A stretch of DNA of 30,307 bases from Cudoniella acicularis (GCA_013054445.1 JAAMPI010000611.1:1-30307), one strand, 5' to 3'; positions 10,801-21,769 are shown, counted from the first letter of the stretch. Notes: generated from the sequence alone by a model not told the origin. Made by a program: numbers and translations.

Positions 10801-12688
10801 GGAAATCCTTTGGAGGCCCCAACGCTTGACGTTTGACTGCGATCACTCCCTTCAAAAGGTGCATTAGAAAAGCCACGTGGCAAACCACCAAATGCGTTGA
10901 GACCATGTTCTGGTATACCACCTAAGCCTTGAGCTCGGCTTTGTTGATGCGGTTCATCCTCAAAGTTGCCATCGTCCGGATTGTGCCTATCGTCAGGTGG
11001 ACTGCGGTATGGGTTGGTCTCGGATGGGCTAAGCGGTTCTTGCTCTTCTCTATGACCTTGGGGGGTTTGATGGCTTTGCTGCCGATGAGGGTCACGAAAT
11101 CCGGGCATGTCTGACATTCCAAAATCACTCGACGCTCCTCGAACAGGCGTATCCAAACCTGGAGCTCTTGGTTGGGAATTTGGTGGACTTGTGTCTTGTC
11201 CTCCACCAAGAGCAGCACTTCCGGTAGGAGGATCGTCGCCAAAGGGATCTGTATCGGTTCTTTGCCTAGGTCTCCATGATCTCTCTGCGGCCTTGGACGC
11301 AATGTCCTCGGAACTTTCTTTCGGCATAAGGTGCGCTAAACGAGATTCCCCACGCACACTTCCAAAAGCTGGCCTTTTATCACTAGGAGTTGGGGGGTTA
11401 GCGGCAGACCCTCCCAATGCAAAACTTCCGAAATTGCCCATTGGAGACATTGCAGCACTAGCCGTAGCGGGACCCCAGGGTGACGCTGGTCCATTCCCAA
11501 GGACACTTCCTGCAGTATTGCTTCGCATGAGACCACCAAACGGCAGATTGCTCTTCGACTCCTCGGTACGTTCGTCTAATGCATCCTTTGGATCGTTGAA
11601 TTTGCGAGTGAAGAATGGAGAGCTTTCTTCCCTGGATAATCGGCCAGTACCAGCAGGGGATGGCAAACCAGTAATAGAATCGCTGGTCTGCTGACGACGA
11701 GTACCGGGCCTGCTCGACACTGGCGAAGACAAACCAAATGCGCTAGATCCTTGTCCGTGCGAGATGGACGATTTGCGACCATTCGCGCCCGAATTCTGGG
11801 CGTTTGGATCCTTGTTCGAAGCCTGTGGTGGAGGCTTTAGGGGAGAATTGACGTCGCCTGAAAAGAGCTTAAAAAGCTTAGCATAATTGGATTGCTTCAG
11901 GAAGCTAACAACTTACAGTTTTCTCTTGTTCGGACATTTCTTCGAGACTGATGGGCCGATTATTTCCACTTTGATCCCAGCAAATTTCGGGTCCATAGCT
12001 CTCTCTACCATCATTGCTCTTGCCCCAACCACTGCGTCCATTTGCGCCGTTAGATTGCTCTGGGTTCCAGTTATTGACGAAGAGCCGTGAAACATCTCCG
12101 TTCAAGTCTCCTGATTCCTCTTGCGCCCGGTAGATATCCAACAGCTGGTTCTTTGAATACCTCGTCTCTGTAGGCTGTTCGTACGGCACCGAGGTTGGCA
12201 TTTGTTGTGAAGGTTGTGTCTCCAAGCCAGAGGCAGACATTGGCACATCCCCTTGAGACGACGTTGGCGCAAACGGGGTAGTCGAGGGACGTCGAAGGGT
12301 GAGAGTGCCATTGGTTGGTCTAACTTCTCTTCGCTGCCTAGATTTTTTTACCCGCACATTAGTAACGAGGTCGGAAAGACTAGCAAGCAATTGCGGAGGA
12401 GGGTTTTTGAGATTTTCGAGTGGCATCGTTGTGCTTGCAGTTTGGAGGAAAGAAATTTGTAGCGAGCGACGAGGGTAACTAATATAGTTGAAAATATACA
12501 GTTATGTATGGGAATCGAGGAAACGATGGAGGTAGGCAATGTGCTAGATGTCATGGACACAAAATCTCAAGGAGGCAAACGTACCAATCCCCGCTCCCTC
12601 GTCCATCGCCCCTCCCGCTTCGAGAATCGCGACCGGAACCTTGACCTGCGGCGGCAGACGCAAAGCTTGATGGCATATGGGAAGGCAT
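7879..12688 (-). CDS. GYF-domain adaptor protein (Smy2-like), 1487 residues
   Basis: Four exons join in phase: 12688-12585, 12337-11917, 11867-8231 and 8180-7879. The first, reached across a 247-bp intron, restores MPSHMPSSFASAAAG, the usual fungal start; the later ATG at 12426 lies in that intron and is rejected. Residues 1-730 are low-complexity (Gly, Pro, Ser, Asn). The GYF domain covers about 735-790: WVYLDPQGETQGPF, then M-x2-W-x3-SFF, so the name-giving GYF triplet is SFF here. Gln-rich, Pro-rich and Ala/Lys/Glu coiled segments follow. The C-terminus has FMKWAKGSLAKGL, then a conserved helix region around FAEEYLRRRKLAEKG and a Lys-rich tail. GYF domains bind Pro-rich PPG-phi peptides. 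Fungal Smy2-type proteins are linked to translational repression, mRNA turnover and COPII transport; that role is family knowledge. Confidence 0.93.
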
Positions 12689-14104
12689 GATGGGTCGTTA
12701 TTTTGCTGGTTACGTAGATAAAAAAGTTGTTGATCCAGTCGAGTCGGAGTCGCGCTGGAAAGCAAAAAGACGCGAAATGGGTTTCGCTTCCAGGAGAAGT
12801 CAGTTAGGTTAGATGGGACGATGCGAGGGTTTCAGAATATGATCTGAGATTGCGCGTAGATTGGTGGATGGCGGAAAAGTATCGCGTAGTTTTGTGAAGA
12901 TGGCGATGGGTACAGTGCAGCGACAGTGGTGTTCAAGAGGGTTTTAGATTTTTTGGAGGTGGCCGGCGAGAGGAAAGATTGAAGTTCAAGAATTCGAACC
13001 GTAAGGAGCTCTAAACGAGCTTAGCGCGGAATTTAGCGAGGCAGGAACACCAGCTGCACGCGACTCCGGGTTTCCAGGCACGATCGTGAGTGCATTTCAG
13101 TATTGAGATCGCAGGGCTGGGTGCAAATTCTGGACACTCGTGGTGCGGATGAGGCTATCCCCCCTATTGACGGTCACGTGAGTTGCAGTATAATTGCTGG
13201 CTGCTGGCTACTCTGCTTGCTGCCATAGGGACGATGTAGGTCTAGCAAGTATTTGCCTTTCAGGTTCCATCAGCTGGCAACAGCTGGCAGCAGCTAGAAA
13301 GCCCTTTCTGCCCCCCTCGGCTCCAGATCGTCCAGAGGCTCGGGGAAGCTGCCCCTATTCATGCCGAGGGTGCAGCTTCTGCGAGTTGTGCAGAGCCCTG
13401 CAGACTGCCAATTCTTTTCCCTGGGTGGTACTTCTATGTGGCGAGAGGTCTCGCGCGCGAAGTCGTCCAAAAATCTCTAGAGTCTCCAGAGAATCAGAGC
13501 ACTACAGCTTCAAATTGAGGCAGATTCCTCCGGCTTTTCTCTACGTGGAACGTTGCAGCATTGTATCATCGATTGTTTGCTTCTCGGTTTATTTGGCAAC
13601 CTGGCCCCACGGAGCGGTCCCTCGGGGTCGTTTTCATTGCTCGTGATGGCTCTCTTTGGTGGGCCTTCAAGCACGACAGGGGACGTGCTACACAGCTTGC
13701 ATGTGCATTTGGTAGCACATAGTTCTGCTGACTTGGCTTTTGTGATAGCTGATGGCCTGTGTAAGTCTTCCTTTTAGCAAACAATCATTTCGCCTCAAAT
13801 CATGGCATGCTTCCTATCAGCACAAAAGCCGCATTTTGAGTCATCCATCTGCGTTTGTTGGCACGTATATCTTCCGGTCGTGTTTGCAAATGACCTATGG
13901 CCTAAGACTTTGGAACTGGCGGCATCTACAGAGTACTTAATCTAGTGGACTTCTCCAGACATCATTGTTTTCCTTCAAAATCAATATTTGGCTACTGTGC
14001 CGTGTCACGAATCCGCCGTTGTACGACCCAGCGCTATTTCCGTTCAATTTACACATCACTTAATCAATCTAAATCATTTCCGTCTCCAGAACTTTACACC
14101 GCAC
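12689..14104. other. Divergent promoter region, about 1.4 kb
   Basis: This lies between the starts of the GYF gene (minus) and the Gly-rich gene (plus). The last 100 bp before 14105 are rich in C, T and A, as in fungal 5' UTRs. GTAAGTCTTCCTTTTAG-like splice signals near 13762 and several AG sites could mean a 5' UTR intron. A short CAGCTGGCA direct repeat lies at 13271-13295. An open frame at 13194-13646 has no domain and is not called. Confidence 0.4.
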
Positions 14105-14944
14105 ATGTATGCGGACAGAGAAGGGCACGGCCACCGTTCCCGCCGTCAAAGAAGCAGCTCCTATGCTGAGGGTTCTCTCTGCGATTGCCCTGAAGGGACA
14201 TCCAGCAGCCGTTCTTCTCGAGATTCAACGAGACATGGAGGCCGAGTTGGCTACGGTCGAGAAGGAAGAGTTCGATTAGATGACCCCACTATGCTCTACC
14301 GGCGGCGAGGAACCTCAGGCGGTATTATGGATGGCATCATTAACAATTCAGGTGGTCCTGGTTATGGCGGATACCCAAGGAGTCCAATGATGGGTGGGTT
14401 TGGTCCGCCTCGCGGCCCACCGGTGATGAGCCCAAGAATCGATCCCAGAATGCCATATTATGGATCGGATCCATATGGCGGTCGCTCGCCCTTGATGCTC
14501 AACTCTGCGATGGGCCCGAGCGGTCGAGCTCCTCAGAATGGCTTCATGGGAGGGAGAGGTGCACTCATGTCAGGTGCTCTACCTGCCCCGCCGATGCCTC
14601 ATACTGGGCCAAGATCTCCACTCCGCCCTCCAAATTCCAGTGACATTTTCAATCCTTACCAAATGGACCGACCAAGAATGCCTTACGGCCCTGCTGCTAT
14701 GTCACCGATGCGGACTTCTTCGAATTATAGATCTCCTTATGTGGAAGATTACGAGAGCGAGATTGTGTCGGATTTGATGGATCAAGCGATGATGCAAATG
14801 GGCGCTGCTGAATTCTATGGAATGGGAGAGGGCATGGGTGCAAGGTCATACTATGAAGACTGCTATATGTACGGAAGTGAAATGGGTGGGTTGGATGGCC
14901 CGCAATTCTACGATGGTGGTGTCGGCCATAGAAGGGATCTCTAG
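14105..14944 (+). CDS. Gly/Met/Pro/Arg-rich low-complexity protein, unknown function
   Basis: This is a single open frame of 279 residues from the ATG at 14105, MYADREGHGHRSRRQRSSSY. Upstream in-frame ATGs exist from 13988, but that stretch is pyrimidine/A-rich and UTR-like, so the later start is preferred. The product has an RS/SR-rich basic head (residues about 8-60). The middle is full of G-G, P-R, P-M and G-P steps such as GGFGPPRGPPVMSPR and YYGSDPYGGRSPLM. The tail is acidic, about 215-279, with YESEIVSDLMDQAMMQMG and clustered Tyr, Met and Glu. No catalytic domain, signal peptide or membrane helix is seen. The composition recalls disordered RNA-binding or condensate proteins, but this is inference. 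It is probably a real gene because the frame stays open for 840 bp with strongly biased, coherent composition. Confidence 0.75.
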   Translation: MYADREGHGHRSRRQRSSSYAEGSLCDCPEGTSSSRSSRDSTRHGGRVGYGREGRVRLDDPTMLYRRRGTSGGIMDGIINNSGGPGYGGYPRSPMMGGFGPPRGPPVMSPRIDPRMPYYGSDPYGGRSPLMLNSAMGPSGRAPQNGFMGGRGALMSGALPAPPMPHTGPRSPLRPPNSSDIFNPYQMDRPRMPYGPAAMSPMRTSSNYRSPYVEDYESEIVSDLMDQAMMQMGAAEFYGMGEGMGARSYYEDCYMYGSEMGGLDGPQFYDGGVGHRRDL

Positions 14945-15381
14945 GGTGCTATTTTGAGGCGGGAGAGAGGGCACTAATGAATGCAGAGAGTCTAATATAA
15001 CCCCATCCCACTTAGCACACATCAGCTCTGAGCGAAGTTGCACAAACAGAATCAAAAGTTACGTTAAGTTACAATCACTCTGCGTATTTGATCTCATGAT
15101 ATATTTCATACTTTTTGTATTTCGTTTTATTAGCTTGGTTCATTGTCAATTCACACCTACTTTAGAACGATCTCGAATTTGCAAGGTGCTTGTCTCACTA
15201 CTCTCTCTATGACGCAGAGTGTTTTCCTTGAGGATCGTAGTGAAACAGACTGGTCATGAGACAAATAGGAGTGTACCTCAAAGCTCAAGCAGTTCAGAAA
15301 ACTTCAATCATCTCTTTAATTATTTCCCTCTCTTTCGCTGCTTTAAAATATATTTGGATCGAATATTATTATGAATTAGAG
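14945..15381. other. Intergenic, AT-rich, no gene seen
   Basis: This is the 3' side of the Gly-rich gene. It is AT-rich, with no open frame carrying a motif. Confidence 0.5.
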
Positions 15382-15888
15382 CTATGTTTCATCTGACGGT
15401 ACAATCCCAGACAAACATGCCGGGGGGAAGACAACAGCACAAATCCTTTTTGTTATGCTCAGAATGGCGAAAGCCATCTCTGCTATATTGTTGCCATCTA
15501 CTGTAATGAACTTGGTGAGACTGGCGAAGTTGCGTAAATCAAGCCCGATAGGCAAGACCACAGCCTTGTTTAAAGTGCTGAATTTCCATTCTACAGGCCG
15601 AAGTTTTATTGTGTGACGGGGAGGTTGTCAAGGGCTTCTTTTAAAGAGGGATATTACACCAAGGTGGTTGTCAATATCAAGGTGATTCAGTGAGTTCAAG
15701 ATCCAAGAATATCTGGAAATTACATTATTTTCCTTCAATATCTACAGCTGGTCGGCTTTAACTATCCCTTAGCCAAGTATAATCTTCACAAATTCATCAT
15801 CAGTCATCGAGACTTCTAAAAGATTGTATAGCCATCCTTTTTCAGGTACTTCTCTTTTGTCCTTCCAGTATAAAAGTCGAAAAATTGA
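15382..15888 (-). pseudogene. Decayed coding relic of unknown family, one frame with three internal stops
   Basis: On the minus strand a single frame stays open in long runs: 39 codons, a short run of 8, then 37 and 81. They are broken by TAA at 15769-15771, TAG at 15742-15744 and TGA at 15628-15630, and the frame ends at TAG 15382-15384. The translation looks protein-like: LLYWKDKREVPEKGWLYNLL early, SRYSWILNSLNHLDIDNHLG in the middle, and VVLPIGLDLRNFASLTKF and EMAFAILSITKRICAVVF near the end. I do not recognise the family. The stops can arise from CAA, CAG/TGG and CGA by single C-to-T or G-to-A changes. Just upstream on the same strand, in another frame, lies the 240-bp repeat array, so both may belong to one old gene broken by indels. 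Confidence 0.45.
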
Positions 15889-15914
15889 TTACTTAAGCAC
15901 CCTTCGCTTCATCC

Positions 15915-16330
15915 ATCAGATATTTTTTGTTGCACTTCGCACTGCTCGAAAAGAAAGATTTCACTATTCGCAAACTTAGTGGAAAGTATACCAGAGATAT
16001 TTCAAGGAATTCCGAAAAACATTTTGCTGTGGACTTTTTTACGAAATGTTGTTGTTGATGCCGTTACAGGGGTTCGAAGTATTTTCTGTCGCGAAAAGAG
16101 ATTTTCGTGAATATTCGGGAGGTTGGGAACGGAGTCAAAGGTGAAGAGTACTCCTGTGATATTTATTTGTTGCACTTCGTAGGGCTCGACAAGAAAATTT
16201 TCACCGTGCCCAAAGTTGGCAGAAAGTTTGTCGGTGGTAATTCGAGGCATTATGAATAATATTTGTATGTGTATTTTTTAGCAAAAGGAGGTTGTTGATG
16301 ATGTTACAGGGGTTAGAAGGATTTGCTGTC
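15915..16330 (-). repeat. Two diverged 240-bp tandem units with a shared TTTGTTGCACTTCG core
   Basis: The core occurs at about 15926-15939 and 16166-16179, exactly 240 bp apart (80 codons). Around it the two units align: TTACAGGGGTT, ATTTTCGKG and GCTCGAMAAGAAA stretches recur at the same offset. On the minus strand both units read as similar peptides, LxTPVTxSTTxF followed by an ExFLxExxEVQQ segment. The upstream copy (16002-16250) is open for 82 codons; the downstream one has a TGA in it. The multiple-of-three spacing and parallel peptides point to a once-coding tandem repeat, now decayed. Confidence 0.6.
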
Positions 16331-16668
16331 CTGAACTGAGATTTTCGGGGAGGTTGGAGGGTTGCCTTGTTGCCTTGTTGCCTGACTTTTGTCTGCTCTT
16401 TGACTTGCTGGAAACATCTTGCTTGTGATTTGGATTTCCTGGATTTTTTTTCTTGATTTGCGTGTAGAAAGAACCTGAAGAGGGAAATTAATCACAACTT
16501 GCAATATCAGAACCTTAAAAGTATCGTGAGCTTTTGGAGTAATAAATCCAGTCAATTCAACGAGTCGAATAAGTGTGTCTTAAATTCAGAGAAGGGATTG
16601 CTCGAGAGGAAGGAAACGAGCAGCAACTCTAATAGGAAGGTAGGTCATCAAGCCTCCCCCTTAACACC
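16331..16668. other. Intergenic, 3' side of the class V PLP gene
   Basis: This contains a GTTGCCTT microrepeat near 16364-16383 and AT-rich sequence. An open frame on the minus strand (16313-16555) overlaps the repeat array in another frame and has no motif. Confidence 0.4.
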
Positions 16669-18249
16669 CTATTTCGCTAAATCTCCCCCAACAACCATCT
16701 CTTTCACATCCATTTCCTGCGCCTTGCCCAAATATTCCCCCTTTCCAATCCTCTCACAGATCTCCTTGAGTTTTTGCCCCGCCCATTCAAAATCCTCCAT
16801 ATCCAAATACACCTGCCCACTCAACCGTGCATACCAATTTCCCTGGAACTCATAAATGGCAATAAAAGTCTTATAATCATTTATCAAGGTCTGTTGCAAC
16901 CAATGCACAATTGTCGTTTCAAATCCGGCTTTGACTGCATGGAATCCTGGGATTGAAGCTGACGAGGATGAAAGTGGGAGGAGGACATTGACAAGATTGC
17001 ATTTTGTGAGAGTCTGTTCGTCGTTGTCGAGGAGTTTGGTCCCAAGAACGTTGGCAATGTGTTTTCCGCCTTCAAAGACAAGATTGTGAGTGTAATTCGT
17101 GATAGCTTCTTCGCCGCCGCAGGCTTCCTTTCTCCATTTTATGGCTTCTCCTACAACGAGGTAATTGGAGTTATCTATCGTCCCGACGAATTCGAATTGG
17201 GTTACAAATGCGTTTTTAGAGCTTGGTGGAAGGGGATTGGGGAGGCCGCTTGCTAGAGCTTTGGGAATGAAACCGTGGGATGTGGGGAGTGTGGAGCGGA
17301 TTAGATGCTGGTTTTCGATTGGGACGTAAAGGACTGCGCAACCTCGAGGAACAAAGAGCCATTTGTGGGCGTTGGAGGTGAAGAAGTCGGGCTTGAGGGC
17401 GGAGAGATCCAGAGAGATGTGTCCAATTCCGTGGGCACCGTCGATGAGGGAGAGGATGTCATGTTCTACCAAAAAGTTAGTACACTGTTTAAGATATAGG
17501 CCTCAAGAGTGACAGAATATGAAGATAACGAACCTTTACATATTCTCGTCAGCTCTTCAAAGGGCATCCGTACACCAGGTAAAGACGAGATGGTGTCAAA
17601 TATGGCGACACGGGGAAATTTTCGAGCTGCTCGAGAGGCTTTGATGGCTTCTTTGAAGGAAGAGACTAGATCGGCGTCCGAAATTGGATACTCAAGCTTG
17701 ATCTCTCTTGCTTGAACAAGATCCCGATTTGCTTCGCAAACGTAATCAATAGTTTTCCCGCAAGCGCCTATAATTGGGTATCAGAAGGACTCCATTGATA
17801 CATCTTTGAGATATTCATACCATAAATGGTACTGAAAAATATAATCTCATCTTTCCCGTCCTCATGCCAGGCGAGATTCCGCAGAATAGTGTTGACACCC
17901 GAGGTGGCATTGGCTACAAAGACAACAGTCTCCGTAGGCACATTGAGCAACTTAGCAGCAGCAGCTCGGGATTTATCGAGCAATTCTGGGTATTCATATC
18001 GAATGAATTGATCCGGTGCATGTTCAGTGTGATCCTGGATTTCTCGTTGCTTCTCCTTGATCACCCGAGGGAATGTGCCAAAGGAGCCTGAAATTCGATG
18101 AGTTTTGGCAAAAGTCGTGATGGATATGAATGAACTGTACCATGGTTGAGATTCTTGAATTCTGGGTCAAATAGGAAATGTTTCAACATCTCCTTCCCAA
18201 AAGGGATACGCTCGTACTTTGTACTAACATGGAGAGAGACTTCTCCCAT
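16669..18249 (-). CDS. Aminotransferase class V-fold PLP enzyme (isopenicillin N epimerase/desulfurase-like)
   Basis: Four exons join in phase: 18249-18141, 18087-17821, 17767-17534 and 17465-16669, giving 468 residues, a normal length. Junctions rebuild [14 protein letters not shown] and [17 protein letters not shown]. Other motifs are [16 protein letters not shown] (cofactor phosphate region), [10 protein letters not shown] (PLP-binding Asp and His) and [15 protein letters not shown] with the Schiff-base Lys. The start [18 protein letters not shown] fits the family. Fungal members include LolT-like enzymes, cysteine desulfhydrase-like proteins and the Egt2 hercynylcysteine sulfoxide lyase of ergothioneine synthesis, all handling sulfur-containing amino acids with PLP; which reaction applies here cannot be read from the sequence. 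It is divergent from the zinc-finger gene at 18649 with about 400 bp between starts. No lesions are seen. Confidence 0.88.
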
Positions 18250-18648
18250 CTTGAAGGTAAATATGTTCGTAGTATTGGAATATGAGAAGAATTAAAGCTC
18301 TAGGGGAAAAAGATATATCCAATGCTTAAGAGGCAGAGCTAGGAATTGTCATGTATGAGAAGAAGAAATCTTTGATAACACTATGAAAAGTATGACTCAA
18401 ATTAGAACTCATTGCGAATCTCGGAGGAGGTGTGTCAAACGAAGGGCGGGAAGGATGGACAGTGTTAACATTGTGGGGTAGCTTGGAGCTCCGGCCGATG
18501 CTATGCGTCAAGATCGCGATGATTCATTCACTGAATGCCGATACGAAAATATATCCTAATCGAGATGCCATAGTTCCCAAAGCAACCAGCCGTTCACAAC
18601 CTCTTGCAACCCTCCTCCAACACGAGTATATTAGTGACAAATTGAGTC
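18250..18648. promoter_or_regulatory. Bidirectional intergenic promoter region
   Basis: 399 bp separate the divergent starts of the class V PLP gene and the zinc-finger gene. AT-rich runs (AAAGATATATCC near 18309) could serve the minus gene. No specific site is identifiable. Confidence 0.4.
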
Positions 18649-20204
18649 ATGTCGCTGGCACAGCTATCGAACCTCCTCCCTCTCCCCGAACCGGACCTTC
18701 AGCAAGTTCTCGATTATGCGGCGACATTGACGAAGCAGCAGGCAGCTAGCCATTTCAAGGAGCTTCTCGGCGAATCACCACAGGCAATAGAGTTCATCTC
18801 GTCGTTCAATTCGCGACGCAAAGAGCCAGCTGCCTCTTCGAAACCCCAAGCTTCATCTTCATCCCAACCAAACGAATCTTCCGGGGTTCCAAAACCCAAC
18901 CGCAAAACCCCCAAAAGAAAGCTCCCCTCCACACTCCCGCACCCCGCCAAATACAAGACACCTACACCGCGCAAGGCACCGCATACAAGAAGAAGAGCGA
19001 AGACGACTACATAGCCAAGAGACCAGCTCCTGCTGCAAGCAATAATGCTTTCGCCCTCAATCCCAAGCCCGAGCTCATCGCGGCACCAACACCAAAGCCT
19101 CCACCATCCGCCGCCGGGACCCTGATATCAGACTTTAAGTCGAAAAGCAATTCCTCTTCTCGAAATCCCTCCAGAACAGCATCTCCTGCTCCGCAGAATT
19201 CGAAGACGAAAGTCAATATTGTTGGTGGGACCTCTATGCATGGCGCCTCCTCGGCTGTCAACGAGCTCGATGCCGCAATACGCAGTCTAGAAATCAGCAC
19301 GAACAGCTCACTGCTTCCCTCGAACGAAAAGCGAAAATGCGACTGTATAGGAGCACGGCATCCTTTGTTGGCTGCGGCACCGAATTGCCTGAACTGTGGG
19401 AAGGTTATATGCGTTAAGGAGGGACTCGGACCTTGCACTTTTTGTGGAAATCCTCTGTTGACAGCAGTGGAGATTCAGGGCATGATACGGGAATTGAGGG
19501 AGGAGAGAGGGAGAGAAAAGATGGCTCTTGACGCCGCAGGGCATAAGAGGGCTGAAATCTCCAAGAAACCTGCTCCATTTTCCGGGCCGAAGGTCGGCGA
19601 GACGGCGATGAGTCCTGCTGAGGCGAAGGCAAAGGAGCACAGAGACAGATTGTTGGCATTCCAGGCACAGAACGCAAAGAGGACGACTGTTAGAGATGAG
19701 GCGGCGGATTTTGAGACGCCTAGTTCGGGAGGCAATATCTGGGCTAGTCCAGCGGAAAGAGCGCGGGAGTTGAAGAAACAGCAGAAAGTTTTGGCAGAGC
19801 AGGAATGGAATGCGAGACCGGAATATGAGAAGCGCAGACAAGTAGTGAGTATTGATGTTGTGAAGGGGAAAATTGTTAAGAAGATGGCTGCTATTGAAAG
19901 GCCGCAAGAACCAGAGAGCGAAGAAGAAGAGGTTGAAGAGTTGCCACTTCACGATACAAGTGGAAACAAGGGTGGTGGAACATTCAGTCGAAATCCGTTG
20001 CTTGGAGGTCTTATCAAACCCATTTGGAATAGTGGAAAGGGGAAGGAAGCCGACACGCAGCCGTCAACTGAAGGCAGAAAGAAGACATGGCGAAGGGTCC
20101 AAGATGACCTAGAAGACAACGAAGCGATCATTCTAGATGGAGGAGTCTACGGCAGAGGCACTTCAGATACAATTTTAGAGCGCGAGGAGCCCGATTGTGG
20201 GTAA
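18649..20204 (+). CDS. ASC-1/TRIP4-type C2HC5 zinc-finger protein (Rqt4-like), apparent 1-nt frameshift
   Basis: The N-terminal frame starts at 18649, MSLAQLSNLLPLPEPDLQQV, a helical domain through FISSFNSRRK. The rest lies in another frame that ends at 20204. The two frames join if one base is missing in the run at 18901-18917 (AAAACCCCCAAAAG); no GT-AG intron fits there. With one added base the span is 519 codons including the stop. The second frame reads IQDTYTAQGTAYKKKSEDDY, SAAGTLISDF, then the zinc finger at about 19337-19455 (CDCIGARHPLL, CLNCGKVIC, CTFCGNP), followed by charged helices and acidic and Trp-containing tail segments. The family acts in the ASC-1/RQT complex, which splits stalled or collided ribosomes, and as a transcription coactivator in animals. 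The family call is firm; the frameshift may be a sequencing error or a real lesion. Confidence 0.85.
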
Positions 20205-21769
20205 GGTCAAAACTAGAACAAAAATCTTAGATTAGTACCTCTCCTTCGCTACCCCTTTCTTGCGACGCCTATTAATGACACACCAATAAAACAACACAAC
20301 ATAACAAACGTACAACTTTAACCCCACCCAATAAACCCACGGCTTCCCTTTCCCATACCCTCACCCACGTTGTATACCCATGGTATCCTCCCCGAAGAGC
20401 CCCAATAATCAACTGCACATATCTTATCCGGGGAGTAATGTTAACTCACTCAACACAGTCCAACCCCCGAAATAAGGGAGAGTACAGTCAAGTGATGGAA
20501 CCAAAAGTGTGTGTTCAAGGTCATGTTAGAGCTGATATTCCAGATGCCTTTACAGCGCAGCCGGATGCAAATAACGAAATGCTGCACGATCTTAGAGAAA
20601 CCTTGAATGACCAATCTTGGGTAAACAGGGGTTTCTATGAGTTCCAAAGGACCACTCACTCTGACTTAGCTCAGAGGGGATAAAGACATGGAATTTTCCC
20701 CTTGAATGGTGTCAACATCGCCCCCTAAAGCCGAGAAAGGTTGCGGTTGCAAGGGCGATTTTATATTGTGGGGAAGGGAGGCGGGGAAGAGAAAAGCAAC
20801 CCTTCCAAATTCTAATTCTAAATTCCTCGGCTCATATCTATTTGCAATAAATGTCCATTTTAATAGGGGAGAATTAGTGCTGAAGAAGCCGGAAGTCAAA
20901 ACTGCAAAAAATCATATATGGTTCTACGTGATGCCTGTTTTTAAAGCCTTTTCTTGACATTTCTAGGCTTATGATTACCTGTTCGCGCACTTGCAAAGGC
21001 CGAAACATATCGGAACGAACTCAAAAGCCTTGACGGACCTGCTGAAAATTCGCATCATGTTCGAACCCGACTTGCCGGCTTGGACTCTAGGGATACCTCC
21101 AGTAGGCAATTGCTGTGCGCGCCACAATTTGGTTGCGACTTGCACAGCCCTAGCGAAGAGGGGCCACCCAGCTACCTAGCAGCTCGAGCTTCGCATCGGC
21201 AGGTCCGTCACTATGAACGAATGCGAAAGCACAGACATACGTCAGTTGCGCTCAGCCTTGCTGGCCACCGGAGAATTCGTCCACAGGTTCTGCATCGTGG
21301 ATTCCAGAGATGTCTAGCAGTATCGAAACCAAAGCCACCTCATGTACAGATCCACGAGGCCGGACTAAGCACAATGGTGATTCGAGAGCATGTCATTTTG
21401 TCTCACTCGAAGCTTTGGCACACGCTGCAGAAGGAATACGGTATTTGGCGTCTGACAGAGCAGGGGAGGATGACGCCGAGTAATCAAGAGCTGCTGAAGC
21501 ACACCATCCAACCAACCCCTCCACCTTTGTATTGGCCCCGCTAGAGGTAAGTGAGCTCATTCACTCTCTTGCCTAGTGATTGGTGGTAGGAAGGTGGCGG
21601 GTACTGCGGCCGATGTCATTAGGACCTAAGTATATATTGAATCCTCTCCTCTGGAGCTACCCCTCTTCTTCTATCATCAAACAACATCGCGCGAATATCA
21701 ACGCCTCAGATCAACTCCTCATATCAAAACTCAACAGCACATTCGAGAAAGCGATCAGAACAAACAAGA
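20205..21769. other. Intergenic, about 1.5 kb, no gene supported
   Basis: This holds the 3' UTR of the zinc-finger gene and the upstream region of the glycine-zipper gene. Open frames at 20438-20683, 20706-20957 and 21080-21544 carry no recognisable domain and lack splice or context support. Confidence 0.45.
21628..21769 (+). promoter_or_regulatory. Probable TATA box and pyrimidine-rich leader of the glycine-zipper gene
   Basis: A TATATATT run at 21631-21637 is followed by a CT-rich tract (21641-21672) and an A/C-rich leader up to the ATG at 21770. This arrangement is common for highly expressed filamentous fungal genes. It is a prediction from pattern only. Confidence 0.45.

Noticed and set aside
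12424..12426. ATG at 12426 as the GYF-protein start
   Set aside because: It lies within a 247-bp intron (12584-12338); splicing from the ATG at 12688 gives the conserved MPSHMPSSFASAAAG start and the right phase.
13194..13646. 150-codon plus-strand frame rich in Cys and Ser
   Set aside because: No domain; lies in the divergent promoter region with other overlapping frames.
16313..16555. 80-codon minus-strand frame overlapping the repeat array
   Set aside because: It reads the repeat in a different frame from the one in which both units give similar peptides, and no motif is present.
21080..21544. 154-codon plus-strand open frame (and the overlapping frame at 20991)
   Set aside because: Basic, His/Arg-rich composition without motif, overlapping frames open as well; looks like chance openness upstream of the glycine-zipper promoter.
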